DNA from: Stictocephala bisonia
Taxonomy: Eukaryota > Arthropoda > Insecta > Hemiptera > Membracidae
Length of the DNA stretch: 64,000 nucleotides
Direction: 5' to 3'
Assembly (NCBI GenBank): GCA_035578905.1
Contig: JAQJVL010000057.1
Span: 744,001 to 808,000, forward strand
Positions 12,535-26,427 of the stretch are shown one piece after another; position 1 is the first letter of the stretch, and every line of letters starts with the position of its first letter. The notes beneath the pieces were generated by a model. The model saw only the letters and a program-made list of their open reading frames with translations. It searched no databases and was not told the DNA's origin. The translations under genes were made by a program, and so were the position numbers.

Positions 12535-12670
12535 CAATAAATAGGTGAATATGGATTTCCAATCAGTTTGAACAGGAGAATGAGTCGTTGTTACTAAGGG
12601 TAACTAAAGGGAGTCTGAACCACGTGGGGTTGGTCTGATTTTTTTATTGATTGACAAACCTACTACTCAG
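12535..12670 (-). mobile_element. tRNA-derived SINE, partial copy
   Basis: On the minus strand it has a B-box-like 'ccacgtggttcagactccc', then 'gttacccttagtaacaacga' and a shortened tail close to 'ccatattcacc'. It shares the head layout of the SINE at 4452-4681 but the central body is deleted. Confidence 0.5.
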
Positions 12671-14493
12671 CATTATCTGTGTTGGACATCATATCAATCC
12701 TGACCACTTTCAAATGTCTGTTTCTCCTAATTAAAAAAAATATTGTTATTGAACTTTTCACGCCATTTGACGTGAAAAGAAATTAAGAAAATATTTGTTT
12801 ATACTACGGTTGTAAATAGTAATTTAACGCTGTCTATTAAATATTGGCATTTTCAATGGCCGTTATCTTTTTGTTTGTTTGAAGAAAAATGTAATATATG
12901 TCTTCTTTTGGATTGTTTCTAAACTTAACAAACCAAGAGCTTTCATTCAACTCTGTAAAGGTAAAATAAGTGCCTTTTCAAATTGTATATGTTTTTTTTT
13001 CGACCTGTGTAACTTGCAGTGTGGAATCTCAAACACGCTCTTGTCGTCTCAATCTTCAGAGCAGCGAGACTGAGTCCAAGACTAGATGAGAAGTGAAGCA
13101 GCTTTGTGTATACAAAAAAAGAATGTAATACTTTGTAAGTATCGATTTAATTTAATTAAATAAGCCGTTTTAAAGTATTATTTACATAACAAATATTTTA
13201 TAGCTGTCGCCATAGGTCGATACCATATTATTTCAATTCCCCAACTGCCTTCATGTTCTGGTTCTTGAGTACCATACTAAACATGAACACGTTCAAACTC
13301 CACGTGATTGACATTAGGAAATATACAAAACAATTTCATTTGTTATCAGGTCTGATAATGTTTGAACAATGTTAGTACGTTTAGTTACAATATCTAAAAA
13401 AGGTCGACTACATCATCAAATTCAAGTTCAACATTCAAGTTAGTTCACAAAATCCTTTTAAAAGACGACCCGGATATATCTATGAGTAAATGAATATCAG
13501 ACATGGTCTTGTAAGTGAACGGTGTAGTCGACAGAATGACCTGTTGCTTCTGCCCAAGGTAAAATTGGCAGTTGGGAAAAAGTTTTTTACTTACTGTAGT
13601 CCACAAAACTATAATGCTTGCTATTAAAACTAAAGGCTAACTTAGCTAAGATATAAATAAGAGATATTTATATTTTAAGTGACGATTATGTTCATAATTG
13701 TGTTTTTGTTTTTTAAAGGTTTATGTTATTTTGTATCAACACAATAGGTGTGTGACAATTTTGTAAAACAGAGTGTGTACTTTGGTGCGCTTGCTTAGTA
13801 AAGACGTTATTTATCTTTTTCATAATATTTTAATCAAGTATAATTTAAAACCAATTATGGTTCAGATTATGCATTTATACTTTTGAGTATGAGAAGACAT
13901 ATTTGATATCTCTTTCCTGTCAATTATGCATCCATGATATCACAATAATTATCTGTAATTAAGTTCACAAACTACAGGGGTTGAACGTATTTGCTTTCTC
14001 AGACTAAGTTAAGGGAAGGGGGATAAGTTTGGAAGCCGCAAGGTTCAGGATTACCATCTCCCTCAAGTGAAACCACAGTCTTGAGGGTTGATATGAATAT
14101 TCTGGTAAGGGTGTATGACAACCTTGTATATATGTGACAGCCCTTTAATCTAACAATGTATAGGATGTCAAGGTTGTTCGTCTACTACGTAGAAGGACCG
14201 CTGAATAATCACCTTAAACATGGGCATTTCCTTATAAGTTTAAGAATGCCCTCGTGAAAAAGTCTTCTTGGTTTAGGATAAGATCGACCTTTAGGTCGAC
14301 AGGTAATATTATAATAATATGTTGGGAGATCACAGAAATGACAGTTCATTTACCAAGATCGTCGTTCGTTTAGCACCACCCAGGATACATGCACAGCTTT
14401 GCTGAGGGTGCGAACAACAGCATCCTTTTTTTTTTTTTTATTTTTCATTCCTCCTCCTTTTATTTTGGTAGTAGGCTTGAAAGGCATATGATG
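12671..14493. other. AT-rich DNA, no gene seen
   Basis: No coding, RNA or repeat signature is recognised. Short open frames at 12879-13073 and 14389-14622 lack domains. Confidence 0.5.
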
Positions 14494-15409
14494 CGGAGTT
14501 GGGAAAAAGTCTGCAATATATTTACTAATTTTCTAACCATTAAAAAACATGCAATGAAACTTTGTAGTTATATACATGTCCCAACAGTTTTTACATATTT
14601 TTCTCTTTTTTTACAATGCTAGGAGATGGCCCACGAAGAAAGTTTTTAAATTTTTTAATGTAAGCCTACCTCGAGTTTTACCTCATTTTGAAGGTCTTTG
14701 TACAATACAAAAGTGCAAACTTGAAGTCAAAGGGATGACCAGTCAGAAAATACAGCCACTCAAAGTATGTAATGTCAGTTAACTAATATTGATTAAGATC
14801 ACGGATGATATAGTTATTAACTATTGCTGCGTAGAGCTATAAATTAACTGACTAAATATGATTAATTTATTCATTTTCACACAACAGACATGTAACAAAT
14901 CATTAAAATAATTTTCTTAAACTACTTTTAGGGTAAACCTTCTATCCAAAGGGTTTTAATGAGTTTTCTTATTTTTATTTTTGTTGAATAACAAAATTAT
15001 TTTATAACGCGGTCTTTCGTTAGGATTTTTAACAATTAATGACATACTCAGAAACAGGGACCTCAAATTGTTGAATAAATAACCGTATAACTAAGAAGAA
15101 TTAGTTATATGATATTAAATTCTTTGAGTACCAGTATTTTCTGACTGGGTCATCCTTTTGACTTCAAGTTTGCACTCTTGTATTGTTCAAGCAAAAACAT
15201 TTAAAATTAGGTACAACTCCAGGTAGGCTTACGTCTAAAACATTTAAGACTTCCTTCATGGGCTATTTTTAAAAACAAGTTATGTGAAAAACAAGTAAAA
15301 TATGTCTAAATGTTTGGCATAGGACATGTACAAAATTACAAAGTTTAATTACATTTATTTCGATAGTTTTAAAATTAATAAATATATTCTAGATTTTTGC
15401 CTAACCCTG
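14494..15409. mobile_element. Foldback (long inverted repeat) element 2
   Basis: The left arm (14494 to about 14830) is present in reverse complement at about 15060-15409. Paired landmarks are 'gttgggaaaaagtctgcaat', 'aaactttgtag', 'taatgtaagcctacctcgag', 'gtgcaaacttgaagtcaaa' and 'gatgaccagtcagaaaatac'. The right end complement reads 'cagggttaggcaaaaatc', like the 'cagggt' ends of element 1. The total is 916 bp, close to element 1 without its SINE. The part 'taatg.aagcct' followed by 'ctcatttt.aaggt' also aligns with element 1, which argues for common descent. There is no transposase. An open frame at 14576-14782 is simply the arm sequence. Confidence 0.75.
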
Positions 15410-16800
15410 TATGTAGTGTCCTAAAGAATTGAGCTGAAAAGGACTCGGATATTCTCACCATAACGCTATAACTTAATGCTCTTCAACTTACATTCTGTTA
15501 ATTAATGTTAGTTTTGTAAATGAAACAGACGCGTATAAAATATTACATTGTGTTTGACATTTAAATTTTAAAGAATTTAGAATCAATGTTGTGTTGTGTT
15601 TCAGGTAACTGTGCTTCGATGGTGCTTGATTTATTCATTGGTGAGAAAATTCATTGTATTCTCATTTTTAGCATTAGAAAAGAAGTTTTTGTTAAGCTTT
15701 ATTTGGTATTTTAAACCAACATCCGTGTATTCAATGCGTGAACCTGATATGACATTTTGTTATAACATTTGTTTAAAATATTTATTCAACTTTTATCAAT
15801 CTAAAATAGGTCAGAATCAATTTCAACACTTGATATTTTTATTGTTGACAAGAATATTTTGTTACATTCCACAAATAACTCTTTCGTTGGTCTTCTGTTG
15901 GAAGCCTATTTTAGAGACTCTTAGCTGCTTCTTTCCAAATGGAGTTTGAAGGGGTTTAGTTCTAAAAATACTAAATAGAATTTTTTTAATTAAAAGTAAA
16001 TTTAATTTTATATTATATATAAATAAATTGTATTTTTGAAATTGTTGTATGAACACTTACAAATAATTTTCGAACATACTTCGGATTATAAGAAATTAAT
16101 TATTTAATTGTTCTAATAACATTATCAGCTTAAAAATGGTATACTTGATAAAAAAAGGCCGAAACCAATAAACAAAACTGTGGAAATTTATGGTATTTTC
16201 TATTACACAACCGCAAAGATATAGCAATGTTTTATAGAAACGGAATGATAAAGTAGTTTTTCTAACCTGAATTGATAAAATTATCCATAAAATGATAAGT
16301 TTTTTAGTTTTTTTACGCAAAATACACAAATGAACTCTTACAAGACAAACACAATAACAAAAACTTATTAAATGTGAACAATACAAAATAAAATTTACGT
16401 ATCACAAGTAGAAATATAAAATAAATAAAACTAAATACTACATATTATCCTAGTTAACATGTCAGCCATTGGGAAAAGGCCTGTACGCAGACTTGAATAT
16501 ATTTGTTATATTTATTGTAATTTATATTGCTAATATGTCACTAATTTATGTCATTTATTATCACTAAGATTATCTTACGTGAAATTGATATAATCGATTT
16601 TGTTTTGTTTGTTGCTGTTTATTTTAATTTTAATTGTAAAGCAGTCACGTAGGGTTAGATGTTATACTCGTATTTCTTTTTTATATAATTCAGTAATTTT
16701 TAATTTCATCCTTTAGAAGAGCATTTGATTTGAAATTTAAATAGCTTTATTACTATATATATAAACTCCATAAGAATCCCATGAGAATTCTGGACCCGTA
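15410..16800. other. AT-rich DNA, no gene supported
   Basis: Open frames of 117 codons (15596-15949, plus) and 96 codons (16096-16386, minus) have no recognisable domain and a skewed Phe/Leu/Ile composition expected from AT-rich DNA. No repeats were noticed. Confidence 0.45.
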
Positions 16801-16807
16801 AGTGTAT

Positions 16808-17005
16808 GTTGAAAATGCCGTTCAGGTCTTGGGAGCTGCATGAATTTCCCGAACTGCCATCAAGTACCAGACAGTCTTGGACAATTAAAACATCTTCGCA
16901 ATTGGAAACCCCCTCGTTACGTCATACTTGCGTTTCAAACTCCAAGGACAATTGATTTGGCAAAAGTGCTAGTCTCTTTGATAAGCGCTCACTTGTAGAA
17001 GTGAA
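16808..17005 (+). pseudogene. Short remnant of a protein conserved in insect mobile or virus-like elements
   Basis: The plus strand shows one frame with a 'FRSWELHEFPELP' block and a 'TIKTSSQLE' block, and then a neighbouring frame with 'PRYVILAFQT', so a frameshift separates them. I associate these three blocks, in this order, with an uncharacterised protein recurring in insect genomes, probably from Polinton/Maverick-like or other virus-like integrated elements. Only about 65 codons remain, with stops on both sides, so it is a dead fragment. The link to a viral or mobile source is from memory and is uncertain. An alternative is a host multicopy gene fragment. Confidence 0.35.
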
Positions 17006-17107
17006 AAGAAAGAAGAAGGAAAAGAAAGAGCGGAAGAGGGAATAAATATCAGCTGAATTTGGAACGCTAAAACCCAAAATAAAATATTTGCATATCTAAG
17101 AAACTCG

Positions 17108-17167
17108 TACCATACACGTTCAGTGGTATTAACCCACCCTCCCGACCATATACGTACAGTGATACTG
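17108..17167. repeat. Solitary 1.5-unit seed of the CATACACGTACA minisatellite
   Basis: 'ccatacacgttcagtggtat' is followed by 'taacccaccctcccgaccat' and 'atacgtacagtgata'. The same two-unit order occurs in the array at 33480-33630, so this is a single dimer copy of that minisatellite outside any array. Confidence 0.8.
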
Positions 17168-20100
17168 AATATATATGTTTACATTTATGTATTTATTTCT
17201 TTTTGTTAAATACATTTATAGCTCTTTTATTTAGGAAACTCACGTAAGTAAGAGCGTAAGAGCAACATAATTTACTAGATTGAACTATTTTAACTGTACA
17301 CTGAAGGTCAACCAATAACTACATCTGTATTCATTGTGGTGAACGAACTGCGCGCAACTGACAAGATAAGAAATCCAATACCTAGTAGAGTAGTACAGCT
17401 TGATAGCATAAATTATTATTTTCTCAACCGATCTATTGGACATGTATTTTATGAATATACAACAAAAACTTGTCACATAGGCAACTAACACAGAAAAGAC
17501 CCGAAATTTCGTTTAAAATTAAACGTTTATTTTATGCTAAAACCGAAATGGCCAAAGTAAACATGTAAGGGGGGGGGGGGACGTTGCGTGCCGTGATCTG
17601 ATTAGATAAGGGGAGATGAACTGTCTATGACATTCTAACACACGATTCCTTCCATTTTGTTGTCAGTTTTATTACATCAGTGGTCTGGCCTGTAATGGTC
17701 ACGAAATGTTGATGAGGTCATCATCGTGCTTGAGTCATTTTGTTTCTCCAGCACGCCATCGGTAACTGTTTTATTGGTATAATCAGCATTTTCAATTTTT
17801 ATGCGCGAGGAAATTGTAGGGATGTTCGAGGGTGTAAATTACATCCTCACTCAAATAACCTTGGAGTACATTTGTTATGACATCATGTTACAGTAATTAC
17901 AAATACTTAATGTTGGATAAGTTGAACTTGTATTGGTGCTAATTCATTAAAGATAAACGATCATTATGTACAATGGTGTTTTGGTTCACGTAATTCAAGG
18001 ACCTCGTTAAACCGAAGGTGTTAAACAATTTTAATGTTTAAGTTTTTAAAATTTTTTCCATTTACAGTATTTACTAGACGATTATTATAATTATTTGTTT
18101 AAACATCGGGGTAAACTTGTTTGTCACATCATAATAGGGTGTAGTGAGAATTATATTCTAGAAGGATATTTTTTTATCTTTTAAGTAGTTGTTATTTTAT
18201 ACTCCGGCTCATAAAATAACCCTTTTTTCTTTCTAAATACAGTATATCAAAGTCCTTTTTTAAAATTATGTTTATAAATTCGTCCTACAATCCTATAAAA
18301 CCTATGACTTCAATTTTTACAGTACTCAACTCCCAATTATTTGGATTACTGCCGTACTTTTTCATTGAATTAGCAATATTTTTAATTATCTTTATTTATA
18401 ACTTTTAGACTCTCTTGAATTTCAATTTCAGTCCATGTTAGTGTAGTGGTGAAAAGGACAGGCTTTTCAGTCACAGTCCGTACATTTTCTTAAGGTATAC
18501 CACAAATACAATAGGTACAGAAGTCGCTTTCTTATATGGCCTCAGTGAACGCCTCAGTGGCAAGTTATAATTAGATTACAACTCATTTACAACCTTATTT
18601 GTCTGTACTAATAATATTGAGATCAATGCGTTTATTCTTGACTATTTCGGGGAAATAAATGAGGAGCTGACAATGTGTTGGCGTTGTTATTGCATTTACG
18701 AACAACTAGACAAATAACTAATCGACACACACTCAGCGCACTGTCGGTATATTGTTCAACACAGTATGTTCATTAATTACACGATATCGTGTTGGTTTGT
18801 GTCGTGTAAGCACCCTAGAAGGTAGATACTGTTTTAAAAATAGCTGTAATTGTTTATTCACCATAAGTCTTAAATTTGTAGTAATAAGCAGTCTAATAAA
18901 AAAAATATCTAAAGTTCCATACTAATTGAGGGAGTTGGAGACGAATTACACTAGAAGGGATCTTTTACGTGGTTGCCATGACAATTAACGTCCAATCCGG
19001 CAGATGGCAGTAATGTTTCGGTCACGCGTGGACGTGTGCTGGAAGGAGCTGGAAGTAAATGACTTGTGTCTGGTGCATGTCACTCAAACTAAGAACATGT
19101 TTGGAGCAGTTGGAGCAAATTCATACCAGATTTGGTAATCGTTAAGACCGTACGCAAAGCCAACTTCATTTCCATTTTAATTATTGTTGAAGGGAAGTAC
19201 GTCCTAAATAACTACCCCATATTTGTCCATACTTTATTTAATGAATGACCTGATTTGACATGAGCGCGCTTAGTGGCATTTGAGTGAAGCTCTGACGCGT
19301 GGTGTTGCCAAGAGTACTGCGTTTTACATACGACTGAAAATAATAACTTGTTGAGGTAGAATAGCGATTGCAGAGGCATTTATAATTGGCTCAAACAATA
19401 ATAATAATAATACAGAACAATATGTAAATAATGCGATAAGATCAATATATAAACAATGGGAAACAATAATTTAAATTTCACGGTGATAATATGTGTATTC
19501 AAATTCACAAATCAAAAAAGTAGGTTATAAAACAGGTGCATTGAAATAAAAGAAACTTGATAACAACGTAAGACGTACATCATCACGCCATTGGTCTCTA
19601 GAATTCTCAAACTGCTCGTAGTTCTATCTGCATTTGCTGTAAGATCACTCTGAAGTCAAGTCGGGACAGTCGTGTAATAAAGAATAGATAGTTTACCTGG
19701 CCTTAAAACATATATCAACAATAGGAATTTCTTTTTAGGGCAAGTTGACGCAATACAGTATGTCTTACTGTGTGAAAAGGCTGTCAAATCACTACCTGTA
19801 TATATATGCCTGCTGACCAAATTATTGCAATCCAAAAATGTAGCTGTAATTTTATACATCCAAAAAATAGTATATTTAGCAATATTTTTGTAATTGGCCT
19901 TTTAATATGCCTTTTGATACGTAGTGTAGCATTTAAAAATTAACTATTTTTAAGTTTGTTTTCTATTATAATAGTATATGTAACTACAAAGTAACCGTTT
20001 TCAGTTCTCAATTATAACTTGTGATTTAAAATCATACATTATCGACACGTAATGAATGTTTTAATTGGTGTTATGATGAAGAAACTATTTTTTGATTTGA

Positions 20101-20548
20101 ATAAATATAAAACATGCATAATCAAATAAAATTTTAAATATGTACTTAAAATCATTTGGAAAACAAGGTTTTCACTATCAAAAGAAACAAGTAACTAAAC
20201 ATGTAGTATTGGAGTGTGTGTTTGATATTTTATAAAATCTTGATTAAAAGAACACTCATGTTTTACTATAGGGAAAGGTGTAGTGTAAAGATGTACTAAC
20301 TGTCATTCTGTTATCAAGTGTTGTTAGGCATACTAACACAGTTGCTTACATGGGTAGTTGTGTATGGTCACCTAACTGTCATCAGCGCTTTTGAAAGCTC
20401 AAAGTTACTCTTTAAAACCCAATCAACTACTATATCCATACAACACTAGTAGTGTATAAATGAATGTTACCTGCAACATAATTGAAACAATGTTCATGTT
20501 CCTTTCCTTTTCATGTACTTCCCTCAGTTCATATACCGTAGTAATGGT
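17168..20548. other. AT-rich DNA with a G12 run, no gene supported
   Basis: A run of twelve G lies at 17569-17580. A MITE fragment lies at 18515-18600. No conserved coding region is recognised. Minus-strand frames at 17285-17491 and 19656-19859 have no domain. Confidence 0.45.
18515..18600. mobile_element. Diverged half of the 9711-9942 MITE family
   Basis: 'acagaagtcgctttcttata' and then 'gttataattagattacaact' match the reverse complement of the right half of the element at 9711-9942 with several differences. The other terminus is not visible. Confidence 0.5.
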
Positions 20549-20732
20549 TAGAGAGAGGGAGGGAGGGAGGAGGGGGGGAGAGGGATGGAGAGGGAGGGGA
20601 GGGAGAGAGAGGGATGGAGAGGGAGGGGGAGGGGGAGAGAGGGATGGAGAGGGAGGGGGAGGGAGTGAGATGGATAAAGAGAGGGGGGGAGAGAGGGAGG
20701 AAATAGAAATAGAGAGGGAGAGAGAGGGATAG
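20549..20732. repeat. Purine-only (GGGAGA-type) tract
   Basis: The plus strand is almost entirely G and A, with an irregular repeat built from 'gagagggatggagaggga'. Many runs of three or more G make quadruplex or triplex structure plausible. Open frames across it on both strands are low-complexity artefacts. Confidence 0.85.
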
Positions 20733-21955
20733 CCTCAAATCAGGAAACACTTTGCCTAAGTGTCATTGCTTATCTCAATCTGCCTATGTTGCTAAGTTTG
20801 ATCTATTCTAACCTAACCAACCAAATTTTACTACAAATGAAGAACATTAAAGTTTTAACAGGAACTGTAATTATTCGTTAGTCCTTTTTTGTGCTTATCT
20901 TAGATATTGCTTCTCAACAGGTTTCATAGATTGTATATAAATATAAAAATTTTAGTAATCATAATATCAGAGTACTTTTGTTGTTATTTATTTTTTATAC
21001 CTATCCTTAAGACACCAATAGCTAAAACATTTGTGGAAAAGATTTGTTAGTAAATTTGTTAAATAAGCAATGTACGTTTGTTACAAGCTAAAGCCTAATA
21101 TTCTAGAAAAGTTTCATAATTAACAACCTCATAGAAGTTAGCATACAATTCAATTGTTATGCCAGGTATTTCAATTATTGTTGGGGTCAAATTAACCCTA
21201 GATCAGTGTTTCAAGACAAGTACCTGATTTGGAATGTGTCAACATGAGTTTACGAGTTTCGTAATTTAAATAAAATCTCACTTCGTGTTTAGCCTTTCAA
21301 TATCCTGTTTTCAATCGACTCTGATGTGGAGTAAGTAAATTTTGTTTATAAAGCTGACGTTGGAGTTGGAAATACTGTGCCACCATTTATATGGTACATA
21401 CATAGTTCAGATAATTTTGTAGTAATCGTTATCATCCCCATTCTTCTTCAAATGTGCAAAACCAAGTACACTTATTGCAGCGTGAAAATGTTCTGGTGTA
21501 CTTTATAGTGAACATTCGCTGAATTGATAGCTTGAAATTCAAGAAAGGTTATAAACGTTCTTCTCTGATTTAATTGCTTGATTAGCCACACAGTAAATTG
21601 ATTAATTACAACAGCACTATACAAATCCTTCAAAGTACACTAAAGGCGGGGGAAGAGAATTTCACTAAGAGAATTTAAATACCAGTATAACACATTGTAG
21701 TATAAAATAGACTATCAAAAAGAATGGGAAGAAGGACTAAAAACTCACAAACCACCAAAACTTGTGTTTCTGCAGTCTTATTATCAATAATACTTAACAT
21801 CTTTTGATTCTTGGAAAGGCTTTCTCCTCCATCATCAACAAAACATCACATCGGAAAGGCTTATTAATATTGTATTTATCTCCTTATTTCTCAAACAGAC
21901 ATTTCGATAAAAGCGCAGTTACCTTCCCATTAAGGCTTCTACATATGCAGTTATG
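20733..21955. other. AT-rich DNA, no gene seen
   Basis: No coding or repeat signature is recognised up to the start of the 33-bp array. Confidence 0.5.
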
Positions 21956-21959
21956 TGCT

Positions 21960-23765
21960 CGTCAGGATAAACACAAAAAATTATCTGCTCGACAAGACTT
22001 ACTCCAACTGCAGTTGCCAAATAGACAAGGCTGGCTCCAACTGCAGTTACCACCTAGACAAGGCTTACTCCAGTTGCAGTTACCACATAGAAAAGGCTTA
22101 CTCCAACTGCAGTTACCAAATAGACAAGGCTTGCTCCAACTGCAGTTATCACCTAGACAAGGCTTGCTCCAACTGCAGTTACCATCTACAAAAGGCTTAC
22201 TCCAACTGTAGATACCAAATAGACAAGGCTTGTTCCAACTGCAGTTACCACCTAGACAAGGCTTACTCCAATTGCAGTTACCACCAAGACAAGGCTTACT
22301 CTATCTGCACTTACCACCTAGACAAGGCTTACTCCAACTGCAGTTACCAAATAGATAAGGCTTGCTCCAACTGCAGTTACCATCTAGACAAGGCTTATTC
22401 AAATTGCAATTACCGCCTAGACAAAGCTTGCTCCAACTGCAGTTACCACCTTGACAAGGCTTGCTCCAACTGCAATAACCACCTAGACAAGGCTGGCTCC
22501 AACTGCAGTTACCAACTAGACAAGGCTTACTCCAATTGCAATTACAACCTAGACAAGGCTTGCTCCAATTGCAGATACCACGTAGACAAGGCTTACTCCA
22601 ATTGCAATTACAACCTAGACAAGGCTTGCTCCAACTGCAAATACCACCTAGACAAGGCTTACTCCAATTGCAAGTACAACCTAGACAACGCTTGCTCCAA
22701 CTGCAGATACCACCTAGACAAGGCTTACTCCAATTGCAATTACAACCTAGACAAGGCTTGCTCCAACTGCAGATACCACCTAGAAAGGCTTACTCCAATT
22801 GCAATTACTACCTAGACAAGGCTTGCTCCAATTGTAGATACCACCTAGAAAGGCTTACTCCAATTGCAATTACAACCTAGACAAGGCTTGCTCCAACTGC
22901 AGATACCACCTAGACAAGGCTTACTCAAATTGCAATTACAACCTAGACAAGGCTTGCTCCAACTGCAGATACCACCTAGACAAGGCTTACTCCAATTGCA
23001 ATTACAACCTAAACAAGGCTTGCTCCAACTGCAGATACCACCTAGACAAGGCTTACTCCAATTGCAATTACAACCTAGACAAGGCTTGCTCCAACTGCAG
23101 ATACCACCTAGACAAGGCTTACTCCAATTGCAATTACAACCTAAACAAGGCTTGCTTCAACTGCAGATACCACCTAGACAAGGCTTACTCCAATTGCAAT
23201 TACAACCTAGACAAGGCTTGCTCTAACTGCAGATACCACCTAGACAAGGCTTGCTCCAACTACAGATACCACCTAGACAAGGCTTACTCCAATTGCAATT
23301 ACAACCTAGACAAGGCTTGCTCCAACTGCAGATACCACCTAGACAAGGCTTGCTCCAACTGCAGTTACCACCTAGACAAGGCTTGCTCCAACTGCAGATA
23401 CCACCTAGACAAGGCTTGCTCCAACTGCAGTTACCACCTAGACAAGGCTTGCTCCAACTGCAGATACCACCTAGACAAGGCTTACTCCAATTGCAATTAC
23501 AACCTAGACAAGGCTTGCTCCAACTGCAGATACCACCTAGACAAGGCTTGCTCCAACTGCAGTTACCACCTAGACAAGGCTTGCTCCAACTGCAGATACC
23601 ACCTAGACAAGGCTTGCTCCAACTGCAGTTACCACCTAGACAAGGCTTGCTCCAACTGCAGATACCACCTAGACAAGGCTTACTCCAATTGCAATTACAA
23701 CCTAGACAAGGCTTGCTCCAACTGCAGTTACCACCTAGACAAGGCTTGCTCCAACTGCTGTTACT
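21960..23765. repeat. 33-bp tandem array, about 55 units
   Basis: The core unit is 'cctagacaaggcttgctcca' plus 'actgcagttacca'. Because 33 is a multiple of three, two frames stay open for long distances and read as 11-residue repeats (one with CSNC motifs, one with PPRQGLLQLQ). Single-base deletions inside units (for example near 22793 and 22850, 'ctagaaaggctt') shift the frame and the array continues unchanged, so there is no sign of selection on reading frame. From about 22500 units alternate between a 'ttactccaattgcaatta' and a 'ttgctccaactgcagata' form, giving a 66-bp dimer that breaks up in the last 500 bp. I read it as a minisatellite. Confidence 0.9.
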
Positions 23766-23769
23766 ACTA

Positions 23770-24824
23770 AACTAGTTATCTTAATTTGGATTCGACAATA
23801 ATTATTTACTCTTAGCCTTGGTGATGCCATATTAATCAATATAAAGTATTATAAAAATAAATGATTTCCTCTATTTATTAGCCCTACTTCATTGGTCTCG
23901 TACTCATTCCATTTCCGTCATACGACATACTTGGCTCAAAATGTCTCCCATTAAAATATTTGATGAAACATAATAAATGTTGGTGGCCTTTTTTAAAAAA
24001 GTTGGAAATACTGTCTTTAAGTGTAACGATGAGACCGAAAAACAACGGAACAATCGTTTCTCTCTTTTGTATATTGAAGGACCAATTACGAGTACCTTGT
24101 ACACCAATGCAATATCCGGTGGCGAGGGTTAAACCCATTTATGTGAAGAGGGAGTTTGGGGAAGTGGTGATGACTTTGTAGTTAGTTGGCATGGAGTTTC
24201 TTAGAGAACTAAGATAATGCATTCATATTATTCAAATTCCTTCGCGTAAATTACTTTATTGTAAGTAGTTTATTGTTTTTATCTTGTTATAAATGCATTA
24301 GGCAAGCGTCGATGGATTCAGTCTACGTATTACGAGGATATGTTTATGTCGAACGATTAAACTAATTAGAGTGTAATATGTTGGATCATGCTTAGGTTAC
24401 ATAATAATTTTAGGTTTTACACAAGATTTAATATAATATTATAAAATCGGAGGTATATTTTTTAATTTTAAATATAATTTCGATTACTAAATAATAATAA
24501 AATGTAAATGTTAATTTAAATAGGTTTGTGATTTGATAAACATAATATCATTTTCTATAATGAACTATAAATTATTTTTTCAATGTCTTACACTCTGATA
24601 TATATTGCTATTTATTTTCAATTCTTCTAACAATTTAATTTTAATCTTGTACACATGAAATCAAAGCGTGTTAAAGTGCTATTCGCACAATTCAACACTA
24701 ATTAAATAATTTATTATAAAAACAAGAAGACTGTCCACTCATAAGGGTCCCTGAAGACGGCATTCCTGATCGGTGAAATTAGTTTTTGTTAGGTTATCAT
24801 AGGTTTTAATAATTGCTCCCTATA
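23770..24824. other. AT-rich DNA, no gene supported
   Basis: Three overlapping short frames at 23884-24181 on both strands share no recognisable domain. No repeats were noticed. Confidence 0.45.
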
Positions 24825-25362
24825 TACACCCACCCGCCCACCCATAATAATCAAACATCATCCGGCCACAAGATATTAAGTTTGGATCTATATTACTAAA
24901 TATGAATATAGATCCAAACAGTAATCCCGTTCCCATACACGTACAGTATGGGCATTGACCCACCCGCCCACCCATACACGTACAGTGGTTTTGACCCACC
25001 CGCCCACCCATACACGTACAGTGGCATTCCGTCAACACCAGGCGAGGCTGGGTACGTACAGTGATATTGACCCACCCACCCGCCCCTACACGAACAGTGG
25101 TATTGACCCACCCACCCGCACATACACGTACAGTGATATTGACCCACCCACCCGCCCATACACGTACAGTGTTATTGACCCACCCACCCGCCCATACACG
25201 TACAGTGGTATTGACCCACCCACCCGCCCCTACACGTACAGTGTTATTGACCCACCCACCCCGCCCATACACGTACAGTGGTATTGACCCACCCGCCTGC
25301 CCATACATGTATACAATGGGTCGGATGACACTGGTGGGTCAATACCGCCCACCCACTGAGGT
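24825..25362. repeat. 36-bp minisatellite of the CATACACGTACA family
   Basis: About ten units of 33-36 bp built on 'cccatacacgtacagtggta' plus 'ttgacccacccacccg'. A related array occurs at 33480-33940, a shortened 24-bp relative at 35305-35828 and a single copy at 17108. The first units are degenerate. The last unit is followed at about 25337-25355 by an inverted piece ('gtgggtcaataccgcccacc'). Open frames in several phases are artefacts of the repeat. Confidence 0.9.
24880..24919. repeat. Perfect 15-bp inverted repeat (hairpin)
   Basis: 'gtttggatctatatt' is followed by a 10-base spacer and its exact reverse complement. It sits among the degenerate first units of the minisatellite. Confidence 0.9.
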
Positions 25363-25381
25363 GTATTAAATGCACTCAGAG

Positions 25382-26427
<1,046 letters not shown>

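Noticed and set aside
21960..23765. CRISPR-like repeat arrays (also considered for the 40-bp and 60-bp arrays)
   Set aside because: Units are contiguous tandem repeats without unique spacers, and the genome is clearly eukaryotic.
21955..23775. A repetitive Cys-rich protein encoded by the 33-bp array
   Set aside because: Single-base deletions inside units shift the frame without stopping the array, and two frames are equally open.
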